5,664 bases of DNA. Source: Burkholderiales bacterium (lineage in GTDB: Bacteria > Pseudomonadota > Gammaproteobacteria > Burkholderiales > UBA11063). The stretch lies in contig JAPJMP010000177.1 of assembly GCA_026461645.1 (NCBI GenBank), positions 1 to 5,664 of the forward strand, written 5' to 3'. The first letter of the stretch is position 1. Every line of letters starts with the position of its first letter. The position numbers and the translations under genes were made by a program. Below, one piece after another: positions 1 through 5,443 of this stretch. The notes below the pieces were generated by a model. That model was not told the DNA's origin, did not search any database, and was given only the letters and a program-made list of their open reading frames with translations.

Positions 1-37
1 ATTATCACATTATCCGTAATTATTTAGACTAAGACGA

Positions 38-46
38 ATTATACCA
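38..46 (-). promoter_or_regulatory. Possible divergent extended -10 promoter (leftward)
   Basis: Read on the minus strand, positions 46 to 38 give TGG followed by TATAAT, a perfect -10 with an extended TGn element. An 18-base spacer upstream of it puts ATAACA (67-62), a 4-of-6 match to the -35 consensus. If real, it would drive a leftward gene whose coding sequence lies outside the window. In a region this AT-rich, TATAAT arises easily by chance, so support is modest. Confidence 0.25.
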
Positions 47-78
47 TAAAATGCAAAATACTGTTATAAAATATACTA

Positions 79-101
79 TTGTGTATAAAGTTTATACACA
101 A
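79..101. repeat. Perfect 23-bp palindrome, operator-like
   Basis: The left arm TTGTGTATAAA (79-89) and right arm TTTATACACAA (91-101) are exact reverse complements around a single central base (90). Eleven paired bases with no mismatch is far beyond what AT-richness explains easily. The form, an odd-length dyad with one central base, is typical of binding sites for dimeric helix-turn-helix regulators. It could instead be a recombinase-binding site, or the stem of an AT-rich hairpin. No T-tract follows, so it does not look like a terminator. Confidence 0.6.
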
Positions 102-104
102 GTA

Positions 105-187
105 AAAAGTACATGATAATATAATGCTAAATTTAGCGTTTATTTTAATGGCTTTGATGTTTTATGAATGCTAAAAGTACATGATAA
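105..187. repeat. 15-bp direct repeat pair (105-119 and 173-187)
   Basis: The word AAAAGTACATGATAA occurs exactly at 105-119 and again at 173-187, 68 bases apart start to start, about 6.5 helical turns. A third, inverted and once-mismatched copy of its last 11 bases lies at 195-205. Repeated short binding words in both orientations beside an integrase gene resemble regulator-binding clusters or recombinase arm sites. The repeat is too short and has too few copies to be a CRISPR array. Confidence 0.55.
126..137. repeat. 12-bp perfect palindrome
   Basis: GCTAAATTTAGC equals its own reverse complement. It sits between the two copies of the 15-bp direct repeat, and part of it (AATGCTAAA, 123-131) recurs at 167-175. 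It is short enough to be chance but adds to the symmetry of the region. Confidence 0.3.
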
Positions 188-205
188 CAACAAATTATCA
201 TATAC
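177..205. repeat. Imperfect 11-bp inverted repeat overlapping the recombinase promoter
   Basis: GTACATGATAA (177-187) and TTATCATATAC (195-205) pair at 10 of 11 positions around a 7-base spacer. The right arm falls where the -35 element of the predicted recombinase promoter would be, so a protein bound here could compete with or assist RNA polymerase. That suggests an operator controlling the recombinase, which is inference. The left arm is also the second copy of the direct repeat at 105-119. Confidence 0.4.
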
Positions 206-219
206 TTATTTTTTAGTTA

Positions 220-228
220 TGATATAAT
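220..228 (+). promoter_or_regulatory. Extended -10 promoter for the recombinase
   Basis: TGA followed by a perfect TATAAT (223-228) forms an extended -10 element. No good -35 hexamer exists at the usual spacing (around 200-205), which is normal for extended -10 promoters. Transcription would start near 235, leaving a leader of about 77 bases before the recombinase start codon. A second TATAAT at 283-288 has no usable -35 and is less likely. Confidence 0.45.
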
Positions 229-294
229 ATCGGCAAAGAACATAACTATAAGAAAAAACTGCTGTTGTGAAAATATGTTTTTTATAATATTTAT

Positions 295-300
295 AGGTGA
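295..300 (+). promoter_or_regulatory. Ribosome binding site of the recombinase
   Basis: AGGTGA lies 11 bases before the ATG at 312, slightly far but the best Shine-Dalgarno match nearby. A GTG at 297 is in the same frame but is followed at once by a TGA stop, so ATG 312 is the first usable start. Confidence 0.5.
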
Positions 301-311
301 ATTGATAAAAT

Positions 312-1259
312 ATGCAAATATTGGATATTATCAACAAATATAGTAAATTATTCTTAGATAGTAAAAATGCGGCATCTGGCTCAAAAAATTCAATAAGAGC
401 CTATACGCTAATTTTAGAACGATTTTATGATTTTGTTGCTGATGAGCAAGATAAGCACGAAAATCTGGCAATTACTGATATAAACCGATATTTCCTAAAC
501 AATTATATTATATGGCTAAGTGAACAAAAATTAAAGCGTAGCAGTCAACATCTGAATATTAATATAGTTAAGCAGTTTTTAACTTTTATTTCAGATTCTG
601 ACCTTAAAGAATATGGAACGTTAAAATTAAATATTACTGGAGTTAAGGTAAAATTAGAACAAAAAGAAGCTGAGAGTTTTAATCAAGATGAACAAAATAG
701 AATTATAGATTATATTAAAAAGTTAGATCAATTAAAAAATTTTACCTCCAACCGCAACTCTCTAATTTTAAAAATGTTGTTGTTTCATGGTATTCGGATT
801 GATGAATTAATTAATTTACATTGGGATAAAGTACAAGAAGAATATGACGAAGCTGATGGATATGTATACCGTTTTACTTATACTGGCAAGGGAGCAAAAG
901 AACGTAGCCTTGATTTTCCAGTGACTTTTATTAGCAATAACTTAGAAATAATCAAGCAACATATTAGTAGTGATTATGTTGTACCAAGCTCTACTGGTGG
1001 TAAAATGTCGCAAGGAAATATTTTTAAGTCAGTAAAGAATATTTTGGTTAAACTTGGCATTAGTAAATTTGGATTGCATATTTTTAGGCATACCTTTGGG
1101 GATAACAATGCTGCTATGAATATTAATTTAGCGGTTATGAGTAAACTCATGGGGCATAGCAATACCTCAATTACCAGTAAATATTATGTTCGAGTGACTA
1201 ATAAAACCAAGCGTGAAGCAGTATTTAAAGGTATTGATCAATTTACCAAAAGCAGGTAA
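312..1259 (+). CDS. Xer-like tyrosine recombinase / integrase
   Basis: A 315-residue phage-integrase-family protein that should cut and rejoin DNA through a covalent 3'-phosphotyrosine intermediate at paired sites. The N-terminal part (about residues 1-110) looks like the helical SAM-like core-binding domain. The catalytic domain (about 120-310) contains the expected residues: Arg162 in GIRIDELINL, Lys193 in TGKGAKER, His256 and Arg259 in HIFRH, His282 in LMGHS, and nucleophile Tyr291 nine residues later, the XerD spacing; a second tyrosine (292) follows directly. Length matches XerC/XerD-type enzymes, and no extra arm-binding domain or integron-type insertion is evident. It has its own predicted promoter and a repeat-rich upstream region. 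A remnant of a related recombinase C-terminus lies after the next gene. Likely role: mobility of this island; alternatively, inversion of DNA segments such as specificity genes. Family is confident, substrate unknown. Confidence 0.93.
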   Translation: MQILDIINKYSKLFLDSKNAASGSKNSIRAYTLILERFYDFVADEQDKHENLAITDINRYFLNNYIIWLSEQKLKRSSQHLNINIVKQFLTFISDSDLKEYGTLKLNITGVKVKLEQKEAESFNQDEQNRIIDYIKKLDQLKNFTSNRNSLILKMLLFHGIRIDELINLHWDKVQEEYDEADGYVYRFTYTGKGAKERSLDFPVTFISNNLEIIKQHISSDYVVPSSTGGKMSQGNIFKSVKNILVKLGISKFGLHIFRHTFGDNNAAMNINLAVMSKLMGHSNTSITSKYYVRVTNKTKREAVFKGIDQFTKSR

Positions 1260-1270
1260 ATAATTATAAG
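1242..1270 (+). promoter_or_regulatory. Predicted promoter of the AlbA_2 gene
   Basis: TTTACC (1242-1247, 4 of 6 to the -35 consensus) and TATAAG (1265-1270, 5 of 6 to the -10) are separated by an ideal 17 bases. The -35 lies inside the last codons of the recombinase. The start site would be about 1277, at the left edge of the 27-bp palindrome, an arrangement that fits repressor control. Read-through from the recombinase promoter is an alternative source of transcript. Confidence 0.4.
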
Positions 1271-1277
1271 TTAATGA

Positions 1278-1304
1278 CTTGAGGTCACAATTTGTGACCT
1301 CAAG
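1278..1304. repeat. Perfect 27-bp palindrome (operator or hairpin) before the AlbA_2 gene
   Basis: CTTGAGGTCACAA (1278-1290) and TTGTGACCTCAAG (1292-1304) are exact reverse complements around one central base. It is markedly more GC-rich than its surroundings and ends 16 bases before the ATG at 1321. As RNA it could fold into an 11-bp stem with a 5-base loop, but no U-run follows on either strand, so an intrinsic terminator is doubtful. Its position right after a predicted start site suggests an operator. The winged-helix domain of the downstream protein is a natural candidate to bind it, which is inference. A leader hairpin hiding the weak ribosome site is another option. Confidence 0.65.
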
Positions 1305-1320
1305 ATAGAATGGAATATAA

Positions 1321-2646
1321 ATGTTAAATGAAATTGAAACGCTAATTCAAATGGGCGAAGGCTACCATCTAGAATTTAAAGAAAGTGTAGATAAATCTTT
1401 AGTAAAAGAGGTTTGTGCTTTTGCTAATGCTGATGGGGGTACATTATTGATTGGCGTTACTGATAAACAACAACTCAAACCAATTCAATGCGATAATAGA
1501 ATTTTATCACAAGTTCAGGATAGTATCAGGCAAATTGATCCTAAAATTAAGGTAAGTATTACACCAGTGGACGGAGTATTAGTCATTAAAGTACCACGTG
1601 GTGTACATAAACCATATGGATGTGCAGATGGATTTTTCCTTAGAGTTGGAGCAAATAGTCAAAAGCTAACTCGCACCGAAATTGTTTCAATGTTTCAACG
1701 TGAAGGTGTATTACAATTTTATTCTTTAGAAAATACGGTTGCAAATTTTGAAACGGATTTTGAGCAATCTGCGTTTAATCATTTTCTGGAAAAATCTAGA
1801 ATATTGCCCAGTATTACCCCACTACAACTTTTAAAGAATTTAGAATGCATCCATGATGGCATATTAAATAATGCAGGAGCTTTATTTTTTACCAAATCAA
1901 TAGAATTTTCAGTTAGACAAGCAGTCTGCACTTGCATTTTATTTAAGGGTACAGATCGGGTTCATATTATTGATCGTAAAGACTACAGCTCAAACATGCT
2001 AGATAACATTGAAAATGCGATTAGTTTTGTTAAGCGACACACCAATTTAGAATATAAAATCGAAAAACTTCAGCGTGAAGATATTCCAGAGATACCAGAG
2101 ATTGCCCTACGTGAGGCAATTGTAAATGCATTTTGTCACAAATTATACTTTGAGCGAGGTTCAAATATTATGGTTGAAGTATATGATGACAGAGTCTTAA
2201 TTACTAGTTTTGGTGGATTACCGCCTGGGTTAAGCGATAATGAATTTGGGATACGCAGTGTTCTTAGAAATCCACTAATTGCAGACTTATTACAAAGAGC
2301 AAACTATATTGAAAAAGCTGGTACTGGCATACAACGAATTAAAGATGCAGTAACTGCACTAGGTAAAGGTACGGTTGAGTTTAAATATAATGAGAATTGG
2401 TTTGATGTAATTTTTTCTCGTATTTGTGAAGAAAGTTCAGTGAAAAGTTCAGTGAAAAGTTCAGTGAAAAGTTCAGTGAAAATTCTTGAATTAATCAAAT
2501 TGAATCCACATATAACCGTTTCAGAACTAGCTCAGCAATTAGATATATCTACTAAGGCAATTGCAAATCATATTAAAACATTAAAAAATGAAAATCTACT
2601 AGAGCGAGTTGGAGCTGACAAGGGTGGTTATTGGAAAATAAAATAA
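1321..2646 (+). CDS. ATP-binding AlbA_2 (Schlafen-type) protein with C-terminal winged helix
   Basis: A 441-residue protein with three parts. Residues about 13-125 match the AlbA_2 putative nucleic-acid-binding domain: YHLEFKES, then FANADGGTLLIGV, and a FFLRVG segment. Residues about 255-345 match the GHKL-like ATPase domain usually found with it (HATPase_c_4): REAIVNAFCH with Glu265 and Asn269 in the N-box position, SFGGLPPGL, RNPLIADLL and a GTG motif at 334-336. Residues about 387-441 form a winged helix-turn-helix (ITVSELAQQLDISTKAIANHIKTL in two adjoining helices). A linker of four SSVK repeats (372-387) joins ATPase and HTH. Such proteins are often called RecG-like or transcriptional regulators; the cellular role is unsettled, and they often sit near restriction-modification genes. 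It may regulate its own operator at 1278-1304, or act as an accessory defence ATPase. The ribosome site is weak (GGAA, 1312-1315); the start fits the usual N-terminus of the family. Confidence 0.88.
   Translation: MLNEIETLIQMGEGYHLEFKESVDKSLVKEVCAFANADGGTLLIGVTDKQQLKPIQCDNRILSQVQDSIRQIDPKIKVSITPVDGVLVIKVPRGVHKPYGCADGFFLRVGANSQKLTRTEIVSMFQREGVLQFYSLENTVANFETDFEQSAFNHFLEKSRILPSITPLQLLKNLECIHDGILNNAGALFFTKSIEFSVRQAVCTCILFKGTDRVHIIDRKDYSSNMLDNIENAISFVKRHTNLEYKIEKLQREDIPEIPEIALREAIVNAFCHKLYFERGSNIMVEVYDDRVLITSFGGLPPGLSDNEFGIRSVLRNPLIADLLQRANYIEKAGTGIQRIKDAVTALGKGTVEFKYNENWFDVIFSRICEESSVKSSVKSSVKSSVKILELIKLNPHITVSELAQQLDISTKAIANHIKTLKNENLLERVGADKGGYWKIK
2432..2482 (+). repeat. 12-bp in-frame tandem repeat, about 4.25 copies, encoding SSVK
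   Basis: The unit AGTTCAGTGAAA repeats without a single mismatch, with full units at 2434, 2446, 2458 and 2470 and a few bases of overhang at each end. Each unit is exactly four codons (Ser-Ser-Val-Lys), so copy changes by replication slippage would lengthen or shorten the linker between ATPase and winged helix without breaking the frame. Perfect identity at the DNA level, not only the protein level, points to recent or ongoing expansion. Similar short hydrophilic tetrapeptide repeats at this position are, from memory, a recurring trait of this protein family. Confidence 0.9.
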
Positions 2647-2671
2647 TCAAATTTTTGGGTTATAATGGTTT

Positions 2672-2770
2672 AATAGGCTGGTAACTAATAAAAATAAACG
2701 TGAGGCAGTATTTAACGTGATTCGGGGGATTTTTGAAAATAAACAATCATCGTTCCTTAATGCTTACTGA
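2672..2770 (+). pseudogene. Remnant of a second tyrosine recombinase (C-terminal tail only)
   Basis: From 2681 the sequence reads VTNKNKREAVF, then 18 further residues to a TGA at 2768-2770. The intact recombinase carries VTNKTKREAVF near its own end. At DNA level 1194-1228 and 2681-2715 match at 30 of 35 bases; three of the five differences are silent or nearly so, consistent with descent from a coding copy. The catalytic domain is missing: an in-frame stop lies at 2663 and similarity ends near 2678. After the shared segment the tails differ (GIDQF versus VIRGIF), so this is the end of a related gene, not a simple recent duplicate of the same one. It has no start codon or function of its own that I can see. 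It marks an old recombinase gene that once lay directly upstream of hsdM. Confidence 0.75.
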
Positions 2771-2782
2771 ATACGTTGGAGC

Positions 2783-2802
2783 GTTTCCTTGTCAACGGAA
2801 AC
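2783..2802. repeat. Inverted repeat in the hsdM upstream region
   Basis: GTTTCC (2783-2788) and GGAAAC (2797-2802) pair perfectly around an 8-base middle (TTGTCAAC), which itself is nearly symmetric (TTG-T-CAA). It lies just upstream of the predicted hsdM -10 box, roughly over the -35 area. It may be an operator for hsdM, the stem of a weak terminator for the vanished recombinase gene, or a recombinase core site (short inverted arms around 6-8 bases). The sequence does not decide between these. Confidence 0.4.
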
Positions 2803-2807
2803 ATATT

Positions 2808-2813
2808 TATAAT
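2808..2813 (+). promoter_or_regulatory. -10 box, predicted hsdM-hsdS promoter
   Basis: A perfect TATAAT sits so that transcription would start near 2820, about 27 bases before the hsdM ATG. The -35 is unclear: TTGTCA (2789-2794) is a 5-of-6 match but only 13 bases away, too close for a normal promoter, while the correctly spaced hexamer (2785-2790) is poor. Another TATAAT at 2661-2666, also without a good -35, might contribute. An activator or the inverted repeat at 2783-2802 could be involved. Confidence 0.35.
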
Positions 2814-2846
2814 AAATTAACAAGTTAAATTGAAAGAATATCAGTA

Positions 2847-4301
2847 ATGTTTGAGCAAACTTTTAAAAATATAGATGACATTTTGCATAAAGATGCAGGC
2901 TGTGGTAGTGAATTAGATTATGTAGAGCAAACTTCTTGGGTATTATTTTTAAAATACCTAGACGATTTTGAAAAAGATAGGCAAGTAGCAGCAGAGCTAT
3001 CGGGTAAAGAATATAGCAATATCATTGCAAGTGAGTATCAGTGGTCAGTATGGGCTACTCCAAAAACCAATGATGGTAAAATAGACCACTATTCAACCTT
3101 AACTGGTGATGATTTAAAAGATTTTGTGGATCATAAATTATTTCCATATCTAAAAAAATTTAAAATAGAAGCTCAGAATCCAAATACCATTGAATATAAA
3201 ATTGGTGAAATATTTTCTGAGATTAAAAATAAAATTCAAAGTGGATATAATTTAAGAGAAGTGGTTGAACGTATAGATACACTCAAATTTAGAACTCATA
3301 CCGATAAGCATGAAATGAGCCATCTCTATGAAAGCAAAATCAAAAATATGGGTAATGCTGGTAGGAATGGTGGAGAATACTATACACCCAGACCATTGAT
3401 TAAAACCATTATAAAGGTAGTAGCTCCTAAAATTGGTGATACTATTTATGATGGGGCAGTTGGTTCAGCGGGATTTTTATGTGAAGCTTTTGAATATTTA
3501 AAAACCAGCAAAAAGCTAACCTCACAAGATGTTGAAGTTTTGCAAAAGCATACATTCTATGGTAAAGAAAAAAAGGGAATGGCTTACATAATTGGCATTA
3601 TGAATATGATTTTACATGGTGTTGAAGCACCTAATATTATACATACTAATACTCTTGCTGAAAATTTGGCAGATATTCAAGAAAAAGATAGATATGATGT
3701 AATACTGGCTAATCCTCCATTTGGTGGTAAAGAAAGAGCAGAAGTTCAGCAAAACTTCCCTATCAAAACGGGTGAAACAGCATCATTGTTTCTTCAACAT
3801 TTTATTAAAATATTAAAGGCTGGTGGCAGAGCTGGTGTAGTCATCAAAAATACATTTTTAAGTAATACAGATAATGCTTCAATTGGTTTAAGGCAGTTAT
3901 TATTAGAAAACTGTAATCTTCATACTGTATTAGATTTACCCAGTGGCACATTTACTGGTGCTGGGGTTAAAACAGTAGTATTATTTTTTGAAAAGGGCTT
4001 TGCAACAAGGAAAGTTTGGTTTTATCAACTTAATTTAGATAGAAATTTGGGTAAAACTAACTCACTCAATGAAAATGATTTAGCAGATTTTGTGGAATTG
4101 CAAAAAACAAATGCTGATAGTGATAATTCATGGACTATTGATATAGCCAATATTGATAAAACCACTTATGATTTAAGTGCTAAAAACCCCAATAAAAAAC
4201 AAGAAGCCACATTGAGAGAGCCAAAGGATATTTTGGCAGAAATACAACTATTGGATAAACAAAGTGCTGAAATTTTAAATTCTATCTTGGAACTATTATG
4301 A
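2847..4301 (+). CDS. hsdM: Type I restriction-modification system methyltransferase subunit (N6-adenine)
   Basis: A 484-residue HsdM. Two copies should join one HsdS to form the methyltransferase that transfers a methyl group from S-adenosylmethionine to N6 of adenine in a split recognition site; HsdR would add restriction. Residues about 5-135 are the helical HsdM N-terminal domain. The N6-MTase domain (about 155-450) shows GEYYTPRPLI (176-185), the SAM-binding motif I as DGAVGSAGFL (202-211), a conserved NMILHG segment (253-258) and the catalytic NPPF motif IV at 289-292. A glycine follows Asp202 where many relatives have proline; I believe this is a common variant in the family. The length is normal and nothing looks broken. 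The start is ATG with a weak purine-rich ribosome site (GAAAGAA, 2832-2838). The stop overlaps the hsdS start. Confidence 0.96.
   Translation: MFEQTFKNIDDILHKDAGCGSELDYVEQTSWVLFLKYLDDFEKDRQVAAELSGKEYSNIIASEYQWSVWATPKTNDGKIDHYSTLTGDDLKDFVDHKLFPYLKKFKIEAQNPNTIEYKIGEIFSEIKNKIQSGYNLREVVERIDTLKFRTHTDKHEMSHLYESKIKNMGNAGRNGGEYYTPRPLIKTIIKVVAPKIGDTIYDGAVGSAGFLCEAFEYLKTSKKLTSQDVEVLQKHTFYGKEKKGMAYIIGIMNMILHGVEAPNIIHTNTLAENLADIQEKDRYDVILANPPFGGKERAEVQQNFPIKTGETASLFLQHFIKILKAGGRAGVVIKNTFLSNTDNASIGLRQLLLENCNLHTVLDLPSGTFTGAGVKTVVLFFEKGFATRKVWFYQLNLDRNLGKTNSLNENDLADFVELQKTNADSDNSWTIDIANIDKTTYDLSAKNPNKKQEATLREPKDILAEIQLLDKQSAEILNSILELL
4298..4301 (+). other. ATGA overlap coupling hsdM and hsdS
   Basis: The hsdS ATG (4298-4300) overlaps the hsdM TGA (4299-4301). 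A GGA at 4289-4291, inside the end of hsdM, can serve as ribosome site. Such overlap normally gives translational coupling, which would keep the methyltransferase subunits in proportion. Confidence 0.8.
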
Positions 4302-5443
4302 AACAAGGTTGGGAATTAAAAAAACTGGGTGATGTCTGTGAAATAAGCACTGGCAAATCAAATACAGAAGATGCTATTGATAATGGTGATTATGCTTTTT
4401 TTGATAGATCAAAAGTAATTAAAAAAAGCTCAAAATATTTATTTGATTGTGATGCAATAATAGTAGCTGGTGAGGGGCAAACATTTTTACCAAAATTCTA
4501 TTCTGGCAAATTTGATTTGCACCAAAGAGCATATGCTATATTTAATTTTGATAAGACTGTAAATATAAACTATGCTTACAAATATTTAATCCACTTTCAT
4601 AAATATTTTGAGGAAGTAGCAGTTGGAGCAACTGCTAAATCATTAAGGTTAAGACATTTTCAAGATTTGCCAATTCCAATAGCACCACTACCAGAACAAC
4701 AAAAAATTGTATCCATTTTAGATAAAGCATTCTCTGCCATAGAACAAGTAAAACAACATGCAGAGCAAAACCTCAATAATGCCAAAGAGCTTTTCAATAA
4801 TTATTTACAAAGTATCTTTACAAATAAAGGTGATGATTGGGAAGATAAAAATATAGGTGATATTTGTAATTTAATGACTGGTGGAACCCCAAGTAGCAAT
4901 AAAGCTGAATATTACAATAATGGTAAAATTAGATGGCTTGTTTCTGGTGATGTAAATATGATAGAAATACATGATTGTAAAGGCAGGATAACAGAATTAG
5001 GCTTGGCAAATTCAAATACAAAATTTCTTCCAGTAAATTCTGTAATTATTGCCCTAAATGGACAAGGTAAAACCAGAGGAACAGTGGCAATATTGAGAAC
5101 AAAAGCCACTTGTAATCAATCACTGGTTAGTATTTATCCAAAAGACATAGAAAAACTTTTGCCAGAATTTATTTTTTATAATTTAAAAGTAAGGTATCAA
5201 GAGTTAAGAACAATAACTGGTGATAGTGGAAATGATAGAAGAGGGTTAAATATGCCACTGATAAGAAGCATAAGTATTCCATATCCAAAATCAATCCAAG
5301 ACCAAGAAAAACTTATAAAAACATTTTCAATACTATCAGATAAAACCAAGCAATTAGAGGATATATATCAGCAAAAACTTAATGAATTAGAAGAACTGAA
5401 AAAATCAATACTCCAAAAATCCTTTAAGGGAGAGTTGAACTAA
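4298..5443 (+). CDS. hsdS: Type I restriction-modification system specificity subunit
   Basis: A 381-residue HsdS with the usual two-fold internal repeat, each half a target recognition domain (TRD) followed by a helical spacer. TRD1 (about 1-130) begins GWELKKLGDVCEISTG; TRD2 (about 180-330) begins DWEDKNIGDICNLMTGG, showing the shared start. Each TRD ends in an IPxP-type element (LPIPIAPLPEQQ near 124-135; ISIPYP at 325-330) leading into a long charged helix (about 136-172 and 334-375) that sets the distance between the two half-sites. It carries both half-sites and is not truncated, so the complex should read a normal bipartite target; the target cannot be predicted from sequence by eye. 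It is translationally coupled to hsdM. Only one specificity gene is visible, with no inverted second copy inside the window. Confidence 0.95.
   Translation: MKQGWELKKLGDVCEISTGKSNTEDAIDNGDYAFFDRSKVIKKSSKYLFDCDAIIVAGEGQTFLPKFYSGKFDLHQRAYAIFNFDKTVNINYAYKYLIHFHKYFEEVAVGATAKSLRLRHFQDLPIPIAPLPEQQKIVSILDKAFSAIEQVKQHAEQNLNNAKELFNNYLQSIFTNKGDDWEDKNIGDICNLMTGGTPSSNKAEYYNNGKIRWLVSGDVNMIEIHDCKGRITELGLANSNTKFLPVNSVIIALNGQGKTRGTVAILRTKATCNQSLVSIYPKDIEKLLPEFIFYNLKVRYQELRTITGDSGNDRRGLNMPLIRSISIPYPKSIQDQEKLIKTFSILSDKTKQLEDIYQQKLNELEELKKSILQKSFKGELN
5427..5433 (+). promoter_or_regulatory. Ribosome binding site for the gene after hsdS
   Basis: An AAGGGAGAG stretch in the last codons of hsdS gives a strong Shine-Dalgarno match about 10 bases before the ATG at 5444. 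It is the best ribosome site in the window and supports that start. Confidence 0.6.

Larger units (their letters stand above)
1..311. other. Non-coding, repeat-rich control region upstream of the recombinase
   Basis: I see no credible gene here on either strand; stops are frequent and no reading frame looks like protein. The region is very AT-rich and holds several short ordered elements, listed separately: a perfect 23-bp palindrome (79-101), a 12-bp palindrome (126-137), a 15-bp direct repeat (105-119 and 173-187), an imperfect inverted repeat (177-205) and an extended -10 promoter (220-228). A 9-bp word, AATGCTAAA, also occurs twice (123-131 and 167-175). A further TATAAT lies at 120-125 without a good -35; the 79-101 palindrome would be centred about 42 bases upstream of its start site, a typical activator position. 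Such clustering is common in regulatory regions and in the arm regions of tyrosine-recombinase attachment sites; sequence alone does not say which this is. Confidence 0.7.

Noticed and set aside
105..187. CRISPR-like repeats
   Set aside because: Only two exact 15-bp copies plus a degenerate inverted one, no regular spacer pattern, and no cas genes.
974..1162. Minus-strand open frame of 62 codons
   Set aside because: It lies wholly within the catalytic domain of the recombinase, opposite conserved motifs, and has no sign of being a protein.
1278..1304. Rho-independent terminator of the recombinase
   Set aside because: The stem is strong, but neither side is followed by a run of T in the reading direction, and its place after a good -35/-10 pair suits an operator better.
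2304..2498. Minus-strand open frame with repeated FTEL units
   Set aside because: It is the antisense reading of the SSVK repeat inside the AlbA_2 gene. The repeat removes stops in all frames; there is no ribosome site or family resemblance.
2783..2802. Chromosomal dif site
   Set aside because: The arms are 6 bp with no resemblance to the 11-6-11 dif consensus, and the recombinase is an accessory type.
3447..3479. HsdM motif I with Asp-Gly instead of Asp-Pro as a sign of an inactive enzyme
   Set aside because: The rest of motif I and the NPPF motif are intact, and I believe this variant is common among HsdM proteins.
4318..4427. Homopolymer runs (A7 at 4318-4324, T7 at 4396-4402, A7 at 4421-4427) as phase-variation tracts of hsdS
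   Set aside because: Runs of seven A or T are ordinary in DNA this AT-rich and also occur in hsdM; known switching tracts are usually longer.
4912..5109. Minus-strand open frame of 65 codons
   Set aside because: It lies wholly inside the second recognition domain of hsdS and has no start signals or recognisable content.
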